Positions 59,253 through 64,000 of a DNA stretch of 64,000 nucleotides are shown in pieces (positions within the stretch are counted from its first letter, which is position 1; every line of letters starts with the position of its first letter). The DNA lies in NCBI RefSeq assembly GCF_018332455.1, contig NZ_BOPZ01000001.1:124001-188000 (forward strand), read 5' to 3'. The notes beneath the pieces are model-generated. The model did not search any database. It was not told the DNA's origin and saw only the letters and a program-made list of their open reading frames with translations. The stretch is from Clostridium polyendosporum (GTDB taxonomy: Bacteria; Bacillota; Clostridia; Clostridiales; Clostridiaceae). Position numbers and translations under genes: made by a program.

Positions 59253-60209
59253 ATGAAAATAAGTGAAAAGAATTTGTTTGATGCTTTAATAAAGGAACAT
59301 GGATTTGTTATCGAACAATACTACTGTAAGGAATTAAATGAAAATAGGTGGATTGCTTTAAAATATACCGAGAGTGGAATATATGCAGTTATTTGTTCCG
59401 AAGAAGAGGAGGAGTTTTATAATGCTAAAGGAGCAGATGACTTTCTTAGAAATAAAGGAAAAAATTATGAGCTTAATAATATAATAGCTGTTAGTCATGA
59501 ATATAGAGACCTAACCAATAGTGGATCTTATAAAAGGATAATATTTGATAAAATTTCCAATAGAGTATTACAATATGAATCTTCTACTGAATTTATAGTT
59601 AAAGTGATAAGTAGTTTAGGTGAAGAAAAAAGAAGTACAAATTCCTATGAGGCATCTTCAAAAATTACATTAATATTGATATTAGTAAATGCAATTATTT
59701 TTATAACTTCAGTTTTTTTATCCGGCAGTCTTTTTGATATAGATTTAGGAGTATTAGTATTTTTGGGAGCTAAGGTTAATTTTTTAATTGAAAGAGGACA
59801 ATATTATAGGCTTTTAACTGCTATGTTCCTTCATGGTGGATTATTACATATAGCCTTTAACATGTATGCACTCTATTCATTAGGAAATTTGACTGAACAG
59901 ATATATGGTAAAATTAAATATTTAAGCATTTACTTTATATCTGGTATATTTTCAACCTATGTAAGTTATCTTTTTTCAAGTGCAGTATCAGTAGGAGCGT
60001 CTGGTGCTATCTTTGGACTTTTAGGAGCTACCTTGGTATTTGGTTTAAAGGAAAAGAATAGAATTGGAAAAGGATTTTTAACTAATATTATTTCGGTGGT
60101 AGTATTGAATATAATGATAGGTCTTACAACTCCTAATATAGATAACTTTGGACATTTCGGAGGGTTAATAGGAGGAATAGTAATGGCAATTTTTTTAAGA
60201 AGAGAATAA
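59253..60209 (+). CDS. Rhomboid-family intramembrane serine protease
   Basis: 318 residues. A soluble N-terminal part of about 135 residues (no recognised domain) is followed by six membrane helices. The family blocks are HGGLLHIAFNMYALYSLG (helices 2/3), the nucleophile Ser250 in GASGAIFGLLGA and His301 in FGHFGGLIGG. It would cleave membrane proteins within or near the bilayer. TAAAGGAG precedes the ATG. Confidence 0.9.
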   Translation: MKISEKNLFDALIKEHGFVIEQYYCKELNENRWIALKYTESGIYAVICSEEEEEFYNAKGADDFLRNKGKNYELNNIIAVSHEYRDLTNSGSYKRIIFDKISNRVLQYESSTEFIVKVISSLGEEKRSTNSYEASSKITLILILVNAIIFITSVFLSGSLFDIDLGVLVFLGAKVNFLIERGQYYRLLTAMFLHGGLLHIAFNMYALYSLGNLTEQIYGKIKYLSIYFISGIFSTYVSYLFSSAVSVGASGAIFGLLGATLVFGLKEKNRIGKGFLTNIISVVVLNIMIGLTTPNIDNFGHFGGLIGGIVMAIFLRRE

Positions 60210-60233
60210 TAAGTACAAGTTAATAATTGTAAA

Positions 60234-60269
60234 ACAAAAAAAGATGGCTTTTATTGCCATCTTTTTTGT
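60234..60269. terminator. Bidirectional terminator between rhomboid and ftsH-type genes
   Basis: The A-rich arm ending AAAAAAAGATGGC (to 60248) pairs with GCCATCTTTTTTGT (from 60255) around a T-rich 6-base loop, with A and T tracts outside the stem. It covers the last codons of the minus-strand gene. Confidence 0.88.
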
Positions 60270-62005
60270 TTAATGTCTTGAAGATCATCATAATAAAGAA
60301 CTTCTACATCTAGTAAGTCTTTTGCTAGCTTATGTAAAGTGTCAATATTATCTAATAGAAGCTCTTTAGTATCATTATAAAGCTCATCTATAGTTTCCTT
60401 ACATTCATTAATTACTGAAGCACCACAAGTTGATGAAAGGCTACCAAGAGTTGATAGTTTTAAAAGTCCTAAAGTTTTACCCATTCCATACTCAGTAACC
60501 ATATTTGTAACTAAGCCAGTTGAATGGTTTATGTCACTGTAAGCACCAGTTGTTATATTTTCTTTTCCAAATATAATTTCTTCAGCGGCACGTCCGCCTA
60601 AAAGCACCATGATTCTTTTTCTTAAGTAATCTACGGTCTTATATGCTGAATCTTCTGGAATAGTTAACGTATAGCCACCTGCTCCTTTTGTAGTTGGTAT
60701 TATTGTAACCTTTGAAATTTTCTCTTCCGGTAGTTTTATCATTGAAACTAAAGCATGTCCAGCTTCGTGATAAGCTGTGATTTCCCTATCTTTTTGTTTG
60801 ATTGAACTTCTATCACTTTTTTCATGTCCAGCTACTACTATAGAAAAAGCTTTATCGATATGTTCCTCCGTAATAGAAGATGAACTATCTTTAGCAGCAA
60901 GTATAGCAGCTTCGTTAACTAAGTTTTCAAGCTTAGCACCAGAAAAATAAGTTGTTTTGTGTGCCAAATCAGTTATATTAATACCAGTATAAGGCTTGTC
61001 TTTTAGATATAATTTTAATATTTGTTGTCTTGCGCTAAAGTCTGGAAGAATTACTTCCACATGCCTATCAAATCTACCTGGTCTTAAAAGAGCAGAATCT
61101 AGAACGTCTAATCTGTTTGTAGCAGCCATAACTACAATACCTTCTTGCTCGCTGAAGCCTGACATTTCTGTTAATAGAGCGTTAAGGGTTTGATCTCTTT
61201 CATCAGATCCACCAGACGCTTTACCACCATCTCTTTTTTTACCTATGGCATCAATTTCATCTATGAAAATAACAGCTTTTCCGTGGGCTTTAGCTTTTTT
61301 AAATAAGTTTCTTATTCTCGCAGCACCAACTCCTACATACATTTGAACGAAGTCAGAACCACTCACGGCATAGAATGGAACTCCAGCTTCACCAGCAACA
61401 GCTTTTGCTAAAAGTGTTTTACCAGTACCAGGTTCCCCGTAAAGCATAATTCCCTTTGGCATTCTTGCGCCGTACTTTTGATACTTTTCTGGATTCTGTA
61501 AAAAGTCTATAATATCTTTAACGCTTTCCTTAGCTTCATCATTTCCAGCCATTGAACTAAAACCAAAGTTTTTCTTAGCTTTATCCTTTATATCTGAAGC
61601 ATCAACTGCAGAAATTGAAGATGAAGAGAATCTACCTTTAGACATAGTCATAAAAACTATCGCAATTACTGATAAGGTCAAAACTCCAGACGGTATAGTC
61701 TTCTCAGGTGGAGCACCTGCACTTTCTTTAACTGTGATTCCCTTAAGAAGTAACTCTTCTTTAAAATTTGGTGTTTTTGGATTGTCTGTTGAGTATATAG
61801 AGCCATCCTTTAGTTCTACCTTAATTTTAGAAGTATCATTTATTTCAACTTTAGAAATATTTCCTTTAGTTAAATCCATATTAAACTCACTATATTGTTT
61901 TAAATTCTTTATAGGTGATGAATAAGTGAAGAAAATCATAGCACCTAGAGAAAGTATAGCAGTTATTATAGGAATTATAACAAATTTATTCTTTATCTTA
62001 TTCAT
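60251..62005 (-). CDS. ftsH: FtsH-type ATP-dependent zinc metalloprotease
   Basis: 584 residues. Two N-terminal membrane helices (about 8-28 and 107-125) flank an extracytoplasmic segment. The AAA domain has P-loop GEPGTGKT, pore motif YVGVGAARIR, Walker B FIDEIDAIG and SRH ATNRLDVLDSALLRPGRFDR. The protease domain has HEAGH (His413, Glu414, His417) and a third ligand in AYSDINHST. It is slightly shorter than usual FtsH and lacks a long acidic tail; clostridia often carry a second, housekeeping FtsH near hpt/tilS, so this may be a paralogue. TAAGGAGG precedes the ATG. Confidence 0.92.
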   Translation of the reverse strand: MNKIKNKFVIIPIITAILSLGAMIFFTYSSPIKNLKQYSEFNMDLTKGNISKVEINDTSKIKVELKDGSIYSTDNPKTPNFKEELLLKGITVKESAGAPPEKTIPSGVLTLSVIAIVFMTMSKGRFSSSSISAVDASDIKDKAKKNFGFSSMAGNDEAKESVKDIIDFLQNPEKYQKYGARMPKGIMLYGEPGTGKTLLAKAVAGEAGVPFYAVSGSDFVQMYVGVGAARIRNLFKKAKAHGKAVIFIDEIDAIGKKRDGGKASGGSDERDQTLNALLTEMSGFSEQEGIVVMAATNRLDVLDSALLRPGRFDRHVEVILPDFSARQQILKLYLKDKPYTGINITDLAHKTTYFSGAKLENLVNEAAILAAKDSSSSITEEHIDKAFSIVVAGHEKSDRSSIKQKDREITAYHEAGHALVSMIKLPEEKISKVTIIPTTKGAGGYTLTIPEDSAYKTVDYLRKRIMVLLGGRAAEEIIFGKENITTGAYSDINHSTGLVTNMVTEYGMGKTLGLLKLSTLGSLSSTCGASVINECKETIDELYNDTKELLLDNIDTLHKLAKDLLDVEVLYYDDLQDIKQKRWQ

Positions 62006-62029
62006 TACATCCTCCTTATTTTACACAAA

Positions 62030-62075
62030 TATAGATAAATAACCTCATAACTGAATTTATAACTCGGCACATACA
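62030..62075 (+). repeat. Dispersed repeat, half copy F
   Basis: TATAGATAAATAACCTCATA followed by ACTGAATTTAT matches the right-end block of the family (as in copies C and D). The partner end and core are not seen. It lies in the leader region of the divergent ftsH-type gene. Confidence 0.45.
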
Positions 62076-62169
62076 GGTTCATATTCAATTAAGAATTTTT
62101 AATAGAATTTTTTAAACCAATTGACGTTATGATAATTATTATACTAGTTTTAAATTTTATGTCTAACGA

Positions 62170-62239
62170 AAACCATAACTTTTACCAATGTAAGTTATGG
62201 TTTATTTCCCTTTCAAAGAAACGGTAAATAATGTATACT
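62170..62239 (+). promoter_or_regulatory. Palindrome and candidate promoter upstream of the DUF1232 gene
   Basis: AAACCATAACTT (62170-62181) and AAGTTATGGTTT (62192-62203) are perfect inverted repeats with a 10-base gap in a divergent intergenic region, so operator is as likely as terminator. TTTCAA (62211-62216), 17 bases and TATACT (62234-62239) form a reasonable promoter. Confidence 0.45.
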
Positions 62240-62290
62240 GTATGAAGAAGAAAGCTAATGTAGAGAGCGTTTAGGGAGGAGAGACCCCAT

Positions 62291-63250
62291 ATGAAAATTT
62301 CTGAGATAAAAGCTAAAATAGATGGTAATGATATATTGACGATAATTAGTGATTTTCTTAAATTAGATGGATTATCATTTAGTGTTATAAATATAGATGA
62401 CGATATTGAAGCAGAAGGAAACTTTAAAAAAATTATTAATCTAAACTTTAAGGGAAGAGTAGATTTATTAGGTGTACAAGCTGATAAGCTTTTTCTAAGA
62501 GTTAAGTCCATTAAGGTGATGAAGTTAAGAATATTTGGTTTTATGAAAAATTTTGGTGTGAAGGTAGCTCTTAGGTCTCTTAAGAAACAGGGCATAACGG
62601 TAGAAAAGGATATAATAATTGTTGATATAGGAAAGATTATAAAAGTTGTTCCTTTTATAAAGTTTAATATAAAAAGTATGGGTATTGAAGAAAGATATGT
62701 AGTCCTTGAGTTAAATGACATAGATATAGCATTAAATAATATTGGACAGAAAGTGCAAGAAGAAGTGGTAGAAGAAAAGAAAGATGAGATAGATCTTCAA
62801 CGTATAGAAATTCAAAAGGTTGAAGATCAGTATACGAAGGGAAGGAATCATATTGAAGAAAAACTTCCTAAGAAGTTGAGAATATACTCTGATTACGTAT
62901 TTATGATTCCTGATATTATAGCGTTTATGTATAGACTTTTAAAAGATAAGAGAGTAAATAAAAAGACAAAGACTGCTTTAATTGCTTCAATAATGTATGT
63001 TTCGCTTCCTATTGATATACTTCCAGATAAGATTCCTTTTATAGGTTCCATTGATGATTTGGGGGTAATATTTTTTACTTTAAATAGAATAATAAATGAT
63101 GTGCCAATAGAAGTTATATTAGAAAATTGGCAAGGTAAAAATGAGTTTGTAGTGGTTTTAAAAAAATCTCTAGAATATCTTACAAAATATACGGGAGCAA
63201 AGAATGTAGATAAGCTTTATGACATGATAAATGAACTGGTAAAAGTATAG
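62291..63250 (+). CDS. DUF1232 (YkvA-like) protein with an N-terminal lipid-binding-like domain
   Basis: 319 residues. Residues 1-150 form a beta-rich domain with repeated short strands (FSVINIDDDIEAEGNF, INLNFKGRVDLLG, LFLRVKSIKVM, GITVEKDIIIVDIG) reminiscent of LmeA/DUF2993 or similar lipid-binding folds. After an acidic Gln/Glu linker, residues 205-300 are DUF1232, with LIASIMYVSLPIDILPDKIPFIGSIDDLGVI. The DUF1232 call is firm; the N-terminal assignment is a guess. AGGGAGGAG precedes the ATG. The RNase H gene follows 14 bases later. Confidence 0.75.
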   Translation: MKISEIKAKIDGNDILTIISDFLKLDGLSFSVINIDDDIEAEGNFKKIINLNFKGRVDLLGVQADKLFLRVKSIKVMKLRIFGFMKNFGVKVALRSLKKQGITVEKDIIIVDIGKIIKVVPFIKFNIKSMGIEERYVVLELNDIDIALNNIGQKVQEEVVEEKKDEIDLQRIEIQKVEDQYTKGRNHIEEKLPKKLRIYSDYVFMIPDIIAFMYRLLKDKRVNKKTKTALIASIMYVSLPIDILPDKIPFIGSIDDLGVIFFTLNRIINDVPIEVILENWQGKNEFVVVLKKSLEYLTKYTGAKNVDKLYDMINELVKV

Positions 63251-63264
63251 AAAGGAAGAGAGAT

Positions 63265-63888
63265 ATGGCTAAGTTTTATGCAGTTGCGAAGGGAAAGTCT
63301 GGTATTCCGTTGATATTAGAAAGCTGGGACGCATGCAAGGCTGAGGTTATTGGCTTTAAAGGTGCTATATATAAGAGTTTTGGTAAGAGAGAAGATGCAG
63401 CAGATTTTATTAGGCTTCACGGATTAGGATTTGAAGGTAGTAGTTCTACGAATACGAATGTGTCTAAAGGACTTTCTATATATGTAGATGGAAGTTTTAT
63501 GTCTCATAAGAATAATTTTTCGTATGGAATAGTGGTGGTGGATAACGGGGAGGTTATTCACACTGATAAGGGCGTAGGATTTGATGAAGAGGCTATTTCT
63601 TTAAGAAATGTTTCTGGTGAGGTACTTGGTGCAATGAAGGCTGTGGATTATGCTATTTCAAAGGGGTATGAGGCTGTATCTATATTCTTTGATTATCAAG
63701 GTATAGAATCTTGGGCGTTAGGAACATGGAAAAGAAATAACAAAATTACTCAAGGATATCATAGATTTATGCAAGAAAAGATGAAAGAAATAAAAATAAA
63801 CTTTAAAAAAGTTAAAGGGCACAGCGGCGACATCTTTAATGATATGGCAGATAAGCTGGCTAAAGAAGCACTAGAAGCTTTAAAATAA
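63265..63888 (+). CDS. Ribonuclease H with N-terminal viroplasmin-like (RNase H1 N-terminal) domain
   Basis: 207 residues. Residues 1-50 (KFYAVAKGKSGIPLILESWDACKAEV then GFKGAIYKSF) form the hybrid-binding domain shared with eukaryotic RNase H1 and caulimovirus viroplasmin. Residues 70-207 are the nuclease with Asp75 (IYVDGSF), Glu119 (SGEVLGAM), Asp143 (FFDYQG) and Asp193 (FNDMADKLA) as the four metal ligands, and the histidine loop KVKGHSGD. It removes RNA from RNA-DNA hybrids. Confidence 0.93.
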   Translation: MAKFYAVAKGKSGIPLILESWDACKAEVIGFKGAIYKSFGKREDAADFIRLHGLGFEGSSSTNTNVSKGLSIYVDGSFMSHKNNFSYGIVVVDNGEVIHTDKGVGFDEEAISLRNVSGEVLGAMKAVDYAISKGYEAVSIFFDYQGIESWALGTWKRNNKITQGYHRFMQEKMKEIKINFKKVKGHSGDIFNDMADKLAKEALEALK

Positions 63889-63964
63889 CCATTTTTTATA
63901 TATTATAAAAAATAAAAAAGTGCATAAGCTAACACTAGTATAAAATAAAGAAGAGGTGTTAGAT

Positions 63965-64000
63965 ATGGGAAGATTCCTAACTGGAATAACTACAGGAGCA
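63965..64000 (+). CDS. Start of a gene cut by the window end
   Basis: An ATG with AGAGGTG seven bases ahead opens a frame reading MGRFLTGITTGA, running off the window. The Gly/Thr/Ala-rich start resembles small YtxH-like membrane proteins, but twelve residues are too few to decide. Confidence 0.45.
   Translation, partial: MGRFLTGITTGA

Noticed and set aside
62182-62721. 179-codon minus-strand open frame
   Set aside because: It lies antisense to the DUF1232 gene, has no SD, and its composition (Ile, Phe, Ser-rich) is that of a reversed AT-rich coding strand.

Overview
The window is low-GC Firmicutes DNA. AGA is the usual Arg codon, Shine-Dalgarno (SD) sequences are strong (TAAGGAGG, AAGGAGGTGA-like), genes are packed tightly, promoters are AT-rich, and a V-type ATPase, a FabK-type FAS II cluster and spore-coat-like proteins are present. 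It looks like chromosomal DNA of a Clostridium sensu stricto species; I cannot name the species. No rRNA, tRNA, CRISPR array, phage or intact insertion sequence was seen.

Layout. (1) 1-2.9 kb: cell-envelope genes, namely the end of an N-acetylmuramoyl-L-alanine amidase with SH3 domains, an amidase_6-type protein, a NodB polysaccharide deacetylase and a small membrane protein. (2) 3.0-22.3 kb: a maltodextrin/starch utilisation locus. It holds a GH13 amylase-family enzyme, a LacI repressor, beta-phosphoglucomutase, maltose phosphorylase, a MalEFG importer without its ATPase, a cyclomaltodextrinase/neopullulanase, a GH31 alpha-glucosidase, a debranching enzyme and a sugar acetyltransferase, with an orphan sensor kinase in the middle. 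Five LacI-type operators (CAANCGNTTG or one base off), four of them sitting just downstream of recognisable promoters, tie the amylase gene, the repressor gene, pgmB-malP and malEFG into one local regulon. The expected route is import, trimming to maltose, phosphorolysis to glucose plus beta-glucose-1-phosphate, then conversion to glucose-6-phosphate. (3) 22.6-31.4 kb: a nine-gene V-type ATPase operon (G-like, C, I, K, F, E, A, B, D) with an extra 21-residue membrane micro-ORF copied from the start of subunit K. (4) 31.4-41.6 kb: a repetitive spore-coat-like protein, dUTPase, an ABC-F ATPase, a MacAB/YknXYZ-type efflux operon, a DUF4397 protein with a partner under a possible sporulation promoter, and a class V aminotransferase. 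(5) 41.6-43.5 kb: a relic of an IS200/IS605 right end with omega-RNA-like sequence, then mntP and a Fur-family regulator. (6) 43.6-53.4 kb: a complete type II fatty-acid synthesis operon, fabT-fabH-acpP-fabK-fabD-fabG-fabF-accB-fabZ-accC-accD-accA, with a FabT-like operator at its promoter. birA, whose product biotinylates AccB, lies convergent downstream. (7) 54.6-64 kb: a zinc/manganese-type ABC permease and ATPase behind a palindrome-covered promoter, small hypothetical proteins, PepF, a rhomboid protease, an FtsH-type protease, a DUF1232 protein, RNase H with an N-terminal viroplasmin-like domain, and the start of one more gene.

The most interesting non-genic signal is a dispersed AT-rich repeat family with terminal inverted repeats (consensus near TAAAGATAAACAACTTCA) and a conserved internal hairpin (GATTTCACTTCGTGAAAT followed by GGCAGCAAATAG). 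It occurs at least six times, always between genes, and one copy is a 56-bp end-to-end deletion product. It behaves like an uncatalogued MITE. The omega-RNA-like relic upstream of mntP, the ntpK-derived micro-ORF and the palindromic zinc-transporter promoter are the next most useful leads. All calls come from reading the sequence without database searches.
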